Assembly: GCA_903838995.1 (NCBI GenBank) | Contig: CAIMAP010000202.1 | Coordinates: 1-35,823 of the forward strand | From: an uncultured bacterium | GTDB taxonomy: Bacteria > Bacteroidota > Bacteroidia > Sphingobacteriales > Sphingobacteriaceae | Length of the DNA: 35,823 nucleotides | Direction of reading: 5' to 3' | Shown: positions 1 to 7,308 of the stretch, in pieces | Numbering within the stretch: position 1 is the stretch's first letter | Layout of the letters: each line of letters starts with the position of its first letter | Made by a program: the position numbers and the translations under genes | Notes under the pieces: generated by a model | Seen by the model: only the letters and a program-made list of their open reading frames with translations | Databases searched by the model: none | What the model was told of the DNA's origin: nothing

Positions 1-165
1 CTTATAAAAGGGAATATTTTAAATTCCAAAGGGATTGCTTATCTTAGTAGTATATTTAATCCAAAAGAGGTGGTTTTATTCCAAAAACAATCAAAAAAAC
101 ACATAGAAAATAATTTTAGAAAAGCCTTAATTGCTAAAATTATTTTCGCCCAATATTCTTTTTAA
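1..165 (+). CDS. C-terminal fragment of an unidentified protein (5' end outside window)
   Basis: Frame 1 is open from the first base to a TAA at 163-165 and gives 54 residues ending in AKIIFAQYSF. The fragment is lysine-rich (QKQSKKHIENNF) and composed like a normal soluble protein or domain. There is no ATG in the visible part, so it can only be the tail of a gene that begins to the left. It runs in the same direction as hmgA, with 62 bases between its stop and the hmgA start. I do not recognise the family. A chance open frame of this length at a window edge is possible in AT-rich DNA, so confidence is moderate. Confidence 0.5.
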   Translation, partial: LIKGNILNSKGIAYLSSIFNPKEVVLFQKQSKKHIENNFRKALIAKIIFAQYSF

Positions 166-227
166 TAGAATACGCAATTTTCACACCATTTTTTATTAAA
201 TTCAACCCAAAATAAGCTTATATAATT

Positions 228-1391
228 ATGCCTATATATCATCAATTAGGGCAAATCCCGAAAAAACGACACATCGTATTTCGCAAGCCCAACGGAAAAC
301 TTTATGCAGAAGAATTAGTTTCGACTGAAGGTTTTTCAAGTGTTTATTCAATAGTATATCATTGCCATCCACCTACCATAGTTAAACATTTAGGCGAACC
401 CTATAATGTAGAACCAAAAATTGCGAAGGCAAAACATTTAAAACACACGAGTTTAATTGGCTTTAAAATTAAACCCGAAAACGATTATTTGCAATCGAGA
501 AAACCTGTTTTAGTAAATGATGATTTGCATATTTCACTTGCTGCACCTAAGCAATCGATGACAGATTATTTTTACAAAAATTCACAAGCAGACGAAATTA
601 TTTTTATACATGTGGGCTCGGGTGTATTGAAAACAGGCTTCGGCGAAATTAAATTCGAATACGGTGATTACATCGTTATACCAAGAGGCACTATTTACCA
701 AATACATTTTAACGACGAAAATAATCGCCTCTTTATCATTGAATCTTTTTCGCCAATTCGTACGCCTAAAAAATACAGAAACAATCATGGTCAATTACTG
801 GAGCATTCTCCCTATTGTGAGCGTGACATGAAATTACCAAACAACTTAGTGACGCACGATCAAGAAGGAGATTTCAAAGTTTTAATTAAGAAACAAGGAT
901 TAATTTATCCTTATACTTATGGCACACATCCCTTCGACTTTATTGGTTGGGACGGCTACCATTTTCCATATGCCATTTCTATTCACGATTTTGAGCCGAT
1001 TACTGGTCGCATTCACCAACCACCTCCAGTACACCAAATGTTTGAAGCGCATAATTTTGTAGTATGTTCTTTCGTACCTAGAAAATTCGATTATCACCCT
1101 GAATCAATTCCTGCTCCTTATAATCATAGCAATGTAGATTCTGACGAGGTATTGTATTATGTAGATGGCGATTTCATGAGCAGAAATAGTGTGGAAAAAG
1201 GACAAATAACTTTACACCCTGGCGGCATACCACATGGGCCGCATCCTGGTACGGTCGAAAAAAGTATTGGCAAAGATGCAACAGAAGAATTAGCCGTAAT
1301 GGTAGATCCTTTTAGACCATTAATGTTAACCGAAGATGCCATTGCCATTGAAGACGAAGACTATTACAGAAGTTGGATAAATCAAGAATAA
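228..1391 (+). CDS. hmgA: Homogentisate 1,2-dioxygenase
   Basis: Opens the aromatic ring of homogentisate with O2 and Fe(II) to give maleylacetoacetate, in cytosolic tyrosine/phenylalanine breakdown. The 387-residue protein has the family's cupin-type C-terminal half: a G-W-D-G-Y segment, then RIHQPPPVHQ, then the probable iron site made of H300 (in APYNHSN), E307 and H336 (in LHPGGIPHGPH). It is shorter than the roughly 440-residue animal and proteobacterial enzymes, as I expect for this phylum's form. The start is the first ATG in a frame with no good upstream alternative, and no clear Shine-Dalgarno precedes it, which is normal for Bacteroidota. hppD starts 21 bases downstream and makes this enzyme's substrate, so the pair is almost certainly one operon. 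Confidence 0.93.
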   Translation: MPIYHQLGQIPKKRHIVFRKPNGKLYAEELVSTEGFSSVYSIVYHCHPPTIVKHLGEPYNVEPKIAKAKHLKHTSLIGFKIKPENDYLQSRKPVLVNDDLHISLAAPKQSMTDYFYKNSQADEIIFIHVGSGVLKTGFGEIKFEYGDYIVIPRGTIYQIHFNDENNRLFIIESFSPIRTPKKYRNNHGQLLEHSPYCERDMKLPNNLVTHDQEGDFKVLIKKQGLIYPYTYGTHPFDFIGWDGYHFPYAISIHDFEPITGRIHQPPPVHQMFEAHNFVVCSFVPRKFDYHPESIPAPYNHSNVDSDEVLYYVDGDFMSRNSVEKGQITLHPGGIPHGPHPGTVEKSIGKDATEELAVMVDPFRPLMLTEDAIAIEDEDYYRSWINQE

Positions 1392-1412
1392 TTCAATCCT
1401 TAAATTAATAAA

Positions 1413-2561
1413 ATGGAAACTATAGACCAAGCGAATCAACTCGCAACATTACATAAAGACAACGATCCCTCAAAAGATTTTTTACCCTTATTAGGCACCG
1501 ATTATATTGAATTTTATGTGGGTAACGCTAAACAAGCGGCTTACTTTTATAGATCTGCATTTGGATTCGAATTAATTGCTTATGCCGGACCGGAAACTGG
1601 TGTGAGAGGTCGCGCCTCATATGCCGTAAAACAAGATAAAATTGTATTGGTGTTTACCACTTCTTTCGATCCAAATAGTGAAATTTCTGCACACATTAAT
1701 TTACATGGTGATGGCGTAAAAGTATTGGCGCTTTGGGTAGATGATGCTAGAAAATCTTACGAAGAAACTACCAAACGCGGTGCAGTAGGCGTTTACGAGC
1801 CTCAGGTTCATCAAGATGAATTTGGAGAAATTGTAACAGCTTCGATTAAAACATATGGCGATACCATCCATACTTTTGTAGAAAGAAAAAATTATAAAGG
1901 GGTATTTATGCCAGGCTTTAAAGCAACACCTAAAGATACCATCAGTAAACCAATTGGATTAAAATTTGTAGATCATTGTGTTGGTAATGTTGGTTGGGGA
2001 GAAATGGATACTTGGGTAAAGTTCTATGAAGATGTAATGGGTTTTAAAATTTTATTAACCTTTGATGACAAAGATATTTCAACAGAATATTCTGCGCTCA
2101 TGTCTAAAGTGGTATCGAATGGAAATGGATATATTAAATTTCCAATCAACGAGCCAGCTGAAGGTAAAAAGAAATCTCAAATAGAAGAGTACATCGATTT
2201 TTACAAAAGTGCTGGGGTGCAACATATAGCAGTTGCAACCGACGATATTTTAAAAACGGTGGCAGAGATGAAAAACAGAGGTGTAGATTTTTTAATAGTC
2301 CCTGAATCTTATTATGAAGATTTAATCGACCGTGTGGGTGCAATCGATGAAGATATAGCCGCATTAAAAAACCTAAACATTTTAGTAGACCGCGATCCAG
2401 AAGGTTACTTATTACAAATTTTCACTAAACCTGTCGAAGACAGACCTACCGTTTTTTACGAAATTATTCAAAGAAAAGGCGCAACATCCTTTGGTAAAGG
2501 TAATTTCAAGGCATTGTTTGAATCTATCGAAAGAGAACAAGCGCTGAGAGGCAACTTGTAA
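1413..2561 (+). CDS. hppD: 4-hydroxyphenylpyruvate dioxygenase
   Basis: Converts 4-hydroxyphenylpyruvate plus O2 to homogentisate and CO2 using non-haem Fe(II); the product is the substrate of the preceding hmgA. The 382-residue protein has the two vicinal-oxygen-chelate halves. The N-terminal half contains YIEFYVGNAKQAAYFY. The catalytic C-terminal half carries the H-H-E iron ligands H188 (in KFVDHCVGN), H271 (in GVQHIAVATDDI) and E350 (in FYEIIQRKGA), followed by the conserved SFGKGNFKALFESIE helix that closes the active site. Length and motifs match the family, and all ligands are present. A strong intrinsic terminator follows the stop codon, so the two-gene catabolic operon ends here. Confidence 0.95.
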   Translation: METIDQANQLATLHKDNDPSKDFLPLLGTDYIEFYVGNAKQAAYFYRSAFGFELIAYAGPETGVRGRASYAVKQDKIVLVFTTSFDPNSEISAHINLHGDGVKVLALWVDDARKSYEETTKRGAVGVYEPQVHQDEFGEIVTASIKTYGDTIHTFVERKNYKGVFMPGFKATPKDTISKPIGLKFVDHCVGNVGWGEMDTWVKFYEDVMGFKILLTFDDKDISTEYSALMSKVVSNGNGYIKFPINEPAEGKKKSQIEEYIDFYKSAGVQHIAVATDDILKTVAEMKNRGVDFLIVPESYYEDLIDRVGAIDEDIAALKNLNILVDRDPEGYLLQIFTKPVEDRPTVFYEIIQRKGATSFGKGNFKALFESIEREQALRGNL

Positions 2562-2570
2562 ATAAAAAAA

Positions 2571-2600
2571 AGAGCGATTCAAAAATCGCTCTTTTTTTTT
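2571..2600 (+). terminator. Intrinsic terminator after hppD
   Basis: A 9-bp perfect stem, AGAGCGATT (2571-2579) with AATCGCTCT (2584-2592), encloses a CAAA loop and is followed by T's to 2600. An A-run at 2562-2570 precedes the stem, so the element could also work on the other strand. It ends the hmgA-hppD transcript and insulates purN. Confidence 0.9.
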
Positions 2601-2636
2601 GATTGAATTTGATTTCAACAAAAGCAAAATTATTGC

Positions 2637-2644
2637 TACTTTTG
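2637..2644 (+). promoter_or_regulatory. Candidate Bacteroidota -7 element for purN
   Basis: TACTTTTG matches the primary-sigma -7 consensus TANNTTTG and ends 12 bases before the purN ATG, just after the hppD terminator. A TTTG at 2608-2611 could serve as -33 element, but the 25-base gap is longer than usual. The implied leader is only a few bases. Confidence 0.5.
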
Positions 2645-2656
2645 AAATTAAATTAA

Positions 2657-3253
2657 ATGCCCTTGAAACGTATCGCTATTTTTGCTTCTGGTTCTGGTTC
2701 GAATGCACAACGCATAATGGAACATTTTAAACGCCACAAAGAAATGGAAGTAGCCATTGTTCTTTCCAATAGAGCAGACTCCTATGTTTTACAGCGAGCA
2801 GATAATTTTGAAATCCCAACACATGTTTTTAGTAAAGAAGAATTATACGACTCTTCCACTATATTACAATTATTAAAAAATCTAGACATTGACATCATCG
2901 TACTTGCTGGTTTTTTATGGTTGATTCCAGAAAATATTATTCGACAATACCCTAAAAGAATCATCAATATACATCCTGCCTTATTGCCGAAATATGGTGG
3001 TAAAGGAATGTATGGCGACATCATTCATGAAACAGTGTTAGCAAATCGCGATCACGAAACAGGTATTACCATTCATTATGTAAATGAGACTTTCGATGAG
3101 GGAGAAATTATTTATCAAAATAAATGTTTCGTAGAAAATACAGATACCGCCGAAAAACTTGCATACAAAGTTCATCAACTAGAACATTTACATTATCCTA
3201 GGGTAATTGAAGACCTATTAAAGAAGACCGAGAAAGCGAGCCTGGCTTTATAA
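2657..3253 (+). CDS. purN: Phosphoribosylglycinamide formyltransferase (GART)
   Basis: Transfers a formyl group from 10-formyl-tetrahydrofolate to GAR in purine synthesis. The 198-residue protein is the normal PurN length. It starts with the phosphate-binding ASGSGSNAQ loop (about residues 10-18). It carries the catalytic trio N104 and H106 (in IINIHPALLPKYGGKGMYG) and D147 (in ETFDEGEII), with the preceding HETGITIHYV strand conserved. purH, a later enzyme of the same pathway using the same cofactor, begins 46 bases downstream. Both genes have a good -7 element, so they may be transcribed both together and separately. The ATG used is the first in frame and sits just after a promoter-like element, which supports it. 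Confidence 0.95.
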   Translation: MPLKRIAIFASGSGSNAQRIMEHFKRHKEMEVAIVLSNRADSYVLQRADNFEIPTHVFSKEELYDSSTILQLLKNLDIDIIVLAGFLWLIPENIIRQYPKRIINIHPALLPKYGGKGMYGDIIHETVLANRDHETGITIHYVNETFDEGEIIYQNKCFVENTDTAEKLAYKVHQLEHLHYPRVIEDLLKKTEKASLAL

Positions 3254-3269
3254 TTCCCGTTTTTTTTGC

Positions 3270-3277
3270 TAAATTTG
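3270..3277 (+). promoter_or_regulatory. Candidate Bacteroidota -7 element for purH
   Basis: TAAATTTG is an exact TANNTTTG match in the 46-base purN-purH gap, 22 bases before the purH ATG. No good TTTG -33 element is seen at the usual distance. It suggests an internal promoter in the purine pair. Confidence 0.5.
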
Positions 3278-3299
3278 CGGCTTCAATCCCCTATAATTA

Positions 3300-4826
3300 A
3301 TGGAAAATATCAAAAAGGTTAAATCGGCCCTTATTTCGGTTTATTACAAAGATAATTTAGCGCCAATCATCGAATTACTTCATCAACATGGCGTAACTAT
3401 ATATTCTACTGGCGGTACAGAAACTTTCATTAAAGAAATGAATGTGCCGGTAATACCTGTCGAAACACTGACTACCTACCCTTCTATTTTGGGAGGCAGG
3501 GTTAAAACCTTGCATCCAAAGGTGTTTGGAGGAATTTTAACCAGAAGAGCAAACCCTTCTGATCAAGCAGAAATTCAACAGTTCGAGATTCCGGAGATTG
3601 ATTTGGTGATTGTTGATTTATATCCATTTGAAGAAACCCTGGCTTCTGGCGCATCTTCAGAAGATATTATCGAAAAAATAGATATCGGCGGCATTTCTTT
3701 AATTAGAGCAGCAGCAAAAAACCACCAAGATGTGATTATTGTAGCTAGCAGAAACGAATACAGCATGTTAGCCACTGTTTTAACTGAAAATCAAGGAGGC
3801 AGCAGCCTTGCTAATCGTAGAGAATTTGCCAAAAGGGCCTTTAATATTAGCTCCCATTACGACGGTGCTATTTTTAATTATTTTAACCAAGAGGAACCCC
3901 TTCCCGTTTTTAAACAAAGCATTCAACAATCAAGCGTTTTAAGATACGGCGAAAACCCACATCAAAACGGTGTATTTTTTGGAGATTTAACCCAAATGTT
4001 CGACAAATTAAATGGCAAAGAATTGTCTTATAATAATCTAGTGGATGTAGATGCTGCCGTTGAATTAATTAAAGAGTTTACAGAACCTACTTTTGCTATT
4101 TTAAAACATACCAATGCCTGTGGGATTGCAAGTCGAGCTACATTAGCCGAAGCTTGGTCTGTCGCATTAGCATGTGACCCCGTTTCTGCTTTTGGCGGTG
4201 TGTTAATTTGTAATAGAAATATTGACCTAGCAACAGCTACTTTAATTCAGCCTTTATTCTTTGAAGTGTTGATTTCGCCTAGCTTTGACGCAGATGCGCT
4301 AAATCTTTTAACAGAGAAAAAGAACCGCATTTTATTACAACAGAAAAAAGTTGAATTACCTAAAAAACAATTCAAAACTTTATTGAATGGGGTTATAGAA
4401 CAAGACAAAGATTTGTCGATAGAATCTGCCGAGCAAATGAAGCCTGCCAGCAGCAAACTCGCTACAGCAGCGGAGTTAAAGGATTTAGAATTCGCCGGTA
4501 AATTAGTAAAACACACCAAATCAAATACAATAGTGATCGTTAAAAACGCGCAGTTATTGGCAAGTGGTGTAGGACAAACCTCGAGGGTTGATGCATTACA
4601 ACAAGCCATTTTAAAAGCGCAGACATTTGGTTTCGATTTAAATGGTTCGGTGATGGCCTCTGATGCTTTTTTCCCATTCCCAGATTGCGTGGAAATCGCT
4701 CACAATTCAGGTATAACAGCTGTTCTACAGCCTGGCGGATCAATCAAAGACCAAGCATCTATTGATTATTGCAATGCACATGGATTAGCCATGGTGATGA
4801 CAGGCGTTAGGCATTTCAAGCATTAA
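3300..4826 (+). CDS. purH: Bifunctional AICAR transformylase / IMP cyclohydrolase
   Basis: Catalyses the last two steps to IMP: formylation of AICAR, then ring closure. The 508-residue protein has the N-terminal MGS-type cyclohydrolase domain (about 1-190; STGGTETFIKE, GGRVKTLHPKVFGGIL, IDIGGISLIRAAAKNH). The C-terminal transformylase domain follows (RYGENPHQNG; K269-H270 in ILKHTNACGIA, the catalytic Lys-His; VSAFGGVL; DAFFPFPDCVE; QPGGSIKD). The ending GVRHFKH is typical of the family. Its product feeds purine synthesis begun by enzymes coded elsewhere, apart from the adjacent purN. The mreB operon starts 85 bases downstream on the same strand; no strong terminator separates them. Confidence 0.96.
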   Translation: MENIKKVKSALISVYYKDNLAPIIELLHQHGVTIYSTGGTETFIKEMNVPVIPVETLTTYPSILGGRVKTLHPKVFGGILTRRANPSDQAEIQQFEIPEIDLVIVDLYPFEETLASGASSEDIIEKIDIGGISLIRAAAKNHQDVIIVASRNEYSMLATVLTENQGGSSLANRREFAKRAFNISSHYDGAIFNYFNQEEPLPVFKQSIQQSSVLRYGENPHQNGVFFGDLTQMFDKLNGKELSYNNLVDVDAAVELIKEFTEPTFAILKHTNACGIASRATLAEAWSVALACDPVSAFGGVLICNRNIDLATATLIQPLFFEVLISPSFDADALNLLTEKKNRILLQQKKVELPKKQFKTLLNGVIEQDKDLSIESAEQMKPASSKLATAAELKDLEFAGKLVKHTKSNTIVIVKNAQLLASGVGQTSRVDALQQAILKAQTFGFDLNGSVMASDAFFPFPDCVEIAHNSGITAVLQPGGSIKDQASIDYCNAHGLAMVMTGVRHFKH

Positions 4827-4911
4827 TAAATATTTGTATTTTTATATCAATCATAATATTCATATTTTTATGTAATTTACACAGCTAGAACGCTGTAAAA
4901 ACTTTTATACA
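4827..4911 (+). promoter_or_regulatory. purH-mreB intergenic region
   Basis: Eighty-five AT-rich bases hold TTTG at 4833-4836 and a near-match -7 sequence TATTTTTA at 4863-4870. A small hairpin, ACAGC (4881-4885) with GCTGT (4892-4896), lies about 15 bases before the mreB ATG. The likely elongasome promoter is here, but the elements are imperfect. The hairpin is not followed by a T-run, so it is not a terminator. Confidence 0.3.
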
Positions 4912-5934
4912 ATGGGATTATTTAATTTTTTCACGCAAGAAATTGCCATAGATTTAGGAACTGCCAATACACTAATTATTCATAACGATAAAGTAGTAGT
5001 TGACGAACCTTCTATTGTTGCCATCGACAGAAAAACCAATAAAGTAATTGCGGTGGGTAAACAAGCCATGCAAATGGATGGAAAATCTCATGATGGAATC
5101 AAAACAATTCGTCCACTAAAAGATGGCGTTATTGCAGATTTTGATGCTGCAGAACACATGATTCGTGGTATGATTAAAATGATCAATACCGGCAAAGGCT
5201 GGTTTTTGCCAAGTTTAAAAATGGTTATCTGTATTCCTTCCGGAATTACTGAAGTAGAAAAAAGAGCAGTTCGTGACTCGGCAGAAATTGCTGGTGCGAA
5301 AGAAGTTTATATGATTCACGAACCGATGGCTGCTGCAATTGGAATTGGTATCGATGTAGAAGAACCAATGGGAAATATGATTATTGATATTGGAGGTGGT
5401 ACTACAGAAATTGCAGTCATTGCTTTATCAGGAATTGTTTGCGACCAATCTATTCGTGTGGCTGGTGATAACTTTGACAGTGACATTGTAAATTACATGC
5501 GCCGTCAACATAATATTTTAATTGGCGATAGAACTGCAGAAAAAATTAAATTAGAAGTAGGCGCTGCATTGCCCGAATTGACTGATCCTCCTGCAGATTT
5601 TGCAGTGCAAGGAAGAGATTTAATGACAGGTATTCCTAAACAAATTAAAGTTTCCTATACAGAAATTGCACATTGCTTAGATAAATCAATCTCTAAAATT
5701 GAAGAAGCAATTTTAAAGGCTTTAGAAATTACCCCTCCAGAACTTTCTGCTGATATTTACCAAACCGGAATTTATTTAACAGGTGGTGGTGCATTATTAC
5801 GCGGCTTGGATAAGCGAATTTCTGCAAAAACAAAATTACCAGTTCATATTGCAGAAGACCCATTAAGAGCAGTTGTAAGAGGCACAGGTATTGCATTGAA
5901 AAACATCGGGAATTTTAAATTCTTAATGACCTAA
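4912..5934 (+). CDS. mreB: Rod shape-determining actin homologue MreB
   Basis: Actin-like ATPase that forms membrane-bound filaments and guides lateral wall synthesis by the PBP2-RodA pair coded downstream. The 340-residue protein has the actin-fold nucleotide site: phosphate-1 loop DLGTANT (14-20), phosphate-2 loop DIGGGTTEI (from 159) and adenosine loop TGGGALLRGLD (from 290). The N-terminal GLFNFFTQE segment is amphipathic and may bind the membrane. Length and motifs are those of the family. It is the first gene of an operon with mreC, mreD, mrdA and rodA. The gap to mreC is 32 bases, the widest within the operon. Confidence 0.97.
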   Translation: MGLFNFFTQEIAIDLGTANTLIIHNDKVVVDEPSIVAIDRKTNKVIAVGKQAMQMDGKSHDGIKTIRPLKDGVIADFDAAEHMIRGMIKMINTGKGWFLPSLKMVICIPSGITEVEKRAVRDSAEIAGAKEVYMIHEPMAAAIGIGIDVEEPMGNMIIDIGGGTTEIAVIALSGIVCDQSIRVAGDNFDSDIVNYMRRQHNILIGDRTAEKIKLEVGAALPELTDPPADFAVQGRDLMTGIPKQIKVSYTEIAHCLDKSISKIEEAILKALEITPPELSADIYQTGIYLTGGGALLRGLDKRISAKTKLPVHIAEDPLRAVVRGTGIALKNIGNFKFLMT

Positions 5935-5966
5935 TTAGTTAAAGAAAGCAATATAAAACTCCCCGA

Positions 5967-6800
5967 ATGCGCAACCTAGGAATATTCTTTATTAGATATT
6001 ATTCTTTCTTTCTTTTTTTATTCTTAGAAGTCATTGCCTTTTCGATGTTATTTAATAGTAATAACTATCAAAGCGCTAGCTTTTTTAATTCTTCCAATAA
6101 AATTAGTGGCAAAATATTTAGCATCAGTTCTAATGTGGAATCATTTATTAACCTCAGTATTGTAAACGATAGTCTATCTATAGAAAATGCAAGGTTAAAA
6201 AATCAAGTATTAACGGAACGCTACTCCAATAAGATTAATACGGGCGTATATACAGACACCAGTATGTCTTTTCAACAATACACCTACATCCAAGCAAAGG
6301 TGATTAATAATACTATTTTAAAAAGGAATAACTATTTAACTTTAAATAGAGGTCGCATTCATGGCATCAGGAAAAACATGGGTGTGATTTGTGGCGATGG
6401 TATTGTAGGAATTGTGAAAGATGTATCTGACCATTATTGTTCTGTTATTTCTTTTTTACATAAAGACTCCAGAATTAGCGCACAACTTAACGCTAGTAAA
6501 GACTTTGGTTCTTTAGTATGGGACGGTTTGAATCCTAAAATTGGTACTTTAAAAGACATACCTACCCATGTGAAAGTGAAAATTGGTGATTCGATAACGA
6601 CTACTGGTTTCTCTTCTATTTTTCCAGAAAATGTAATGGTCGGAAAAGTAAAAAGCGTGAGTCAAAAAAATGGAGATAACTTTTTTGAAGTATCTATTAA
6701 TTTATCTACCAACTTTTCTACCTTAAGATATGTCTATGTTGTTTCAGATATTTTAGCAGAGGAGAAAGTAAAAATTGAAGGAGGACGCATCAATGATTAA
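5967..6800 (+). CDS. mreC: Rod shape-determining protein MreC
   Basis: Bitopic membrane protein that links cytoplasmic MreB to PBP2 in the periplasm. The 277-residue protein has one hydrophobic helix at about residues 8-30, a helical, probably coiled-coil stretch (about 60-90, NDSLSIENARLKNQVL), then the beta-rich MreC domain (GRIHGIRKNMGVICGDGIVGIVKDVS and the later IGDSITTTGFSSIFPENVMVGKV). The tail is strongly charged. Its last codons contain the ribosome-binding sequence of mreD and overlap the mreD start by 8 bases, so translation of the two is probably coupled. Position between mreB and mreD supports the call. Confidence 0.93.
   Translation: MRNLGIFFIRYYSFFLFLFLEVIAFSMLFNSNNYQSASFFNSSNKISGKIFSISSNVESFINLSIVNDSLSIENARLKNQVLTERYSNKINTGVYTDTSMSFQQYTYIQAKVINNTILKRNNYLTLNRGRIHGIRKNMGVICGDGIVGIVKDVSDHYCSVISFLHKDSRISAQLNASKDFGSLVWDGLNPKIGTLKDIPTHVKVKIGDSITTTGFSSIFPENVMVGKVKSVSQKNGDNFFEVSINLSTNFSTLRYVYVVSDILAEEKVKIEGGRIND
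6778..6784 (+). promoter_or_regulatory. Strong Shine-Dalgarno deciding the mreD start
   Basis: AAGGAGG lies 8 bases before the ATG at 6793, inside the last codons of mreC. Such a full match is uncommon in Bacteroidota. It favours ATG 6793 over the in-frame TTG at 6775, which lies before this sequence. Confidence 0.6.
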
Positions 6801-7308
6801 TCCTATTATCAGTAACACCTTTCGTTTTTTATTCTTAGCGCTCTTGCAAGTTGTGGTGCTGAATAATGTAGGCTTATTTAATCTTTTCAATCCTTATTTA
6901 TACATTCTATTTATTATATTATTACCATTCGAAACAGCACCATTTTTTGTATTACTGTTTTCGTTTTTATTAGGCCTTAGCATAGATACCTTCTCAAGTA
7001 CAGACGGTATGCACACCATAGCCTGTACCTTTATTGCATTTATCAGACCCATGATTTTTTTAATCATTACTCCAAGAGGCGGCTATGAACACCAAATAAC
7101 TCCTAACTTAAAAAGTATGGGGGCGCCATGGTTTATTACCTATGCCATCATCATGGTTTTTATCCATCATTTAATTTTATTCAACATTGAAGTTTTTAGA
7201 TTATCCGAATTCTTTATTACGCTTGCAAGAACCGCATTGAGTTCGCTATTCACTTTAGTGCTGATCATCTTATCTCAATATTTACTTAGTAATTCCAAAA
7301 AAAGATAG
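6793..7308 (+). CDS. mreD: Rod shape-determining protein MreD
   Basis: Small polytopic membrane subunit of the elongasome. From ATG 6793 the protein is 171 residues with about five hydrophobic helices (ISNTFRFLFLALLQVVVL near the start, then PYLYILFIILLPF, FFVLLFSFLLGLSIDTF, WFITYAIIMVFIHHLILF and the C-terminal SSLFTLVLIILSQYLL). The GLSIDTFSSTDGMH turn resembles the conserved MreD motif. The frame can be opened at TTG 6775, but the ATG has an 8-base-spaced AAGGAGG and a better N-terminus. It overlaps mreC by 8 bases, and its TAG directly abuts the mrdA ATG. Function rests on family pattern and operon position, since MreD sequences diverge widely. Confidence 0.88.
   Translation: MINPIISNTFRFLFLALLQVVVLNNVGLFNLFNPYLYILFIILLPFETAPFFVLLFSFLLGLSIDTFSSTDGMHTIACTFIAFIRPMIFLIITPRGGYEHQITPNLKSMGAPWFITYAIIMVFIHHLILFNIEVFRLSEFFITLARTALSSLFTLVLIILSQYLLSNSKKR

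Noticed and set aside
4247-4609. 120-codon minus-strand frame inside purH
   Set aside because: Antisense shadow of a strongly conserved coding region, with no promoter or recognisable domain.
4878-4899. Hairpin before mreB as a terminator for purH
   Set aside because: The stem is only 5 bp with no T-run after it. It may be a weak leader structure but is not a terminator.
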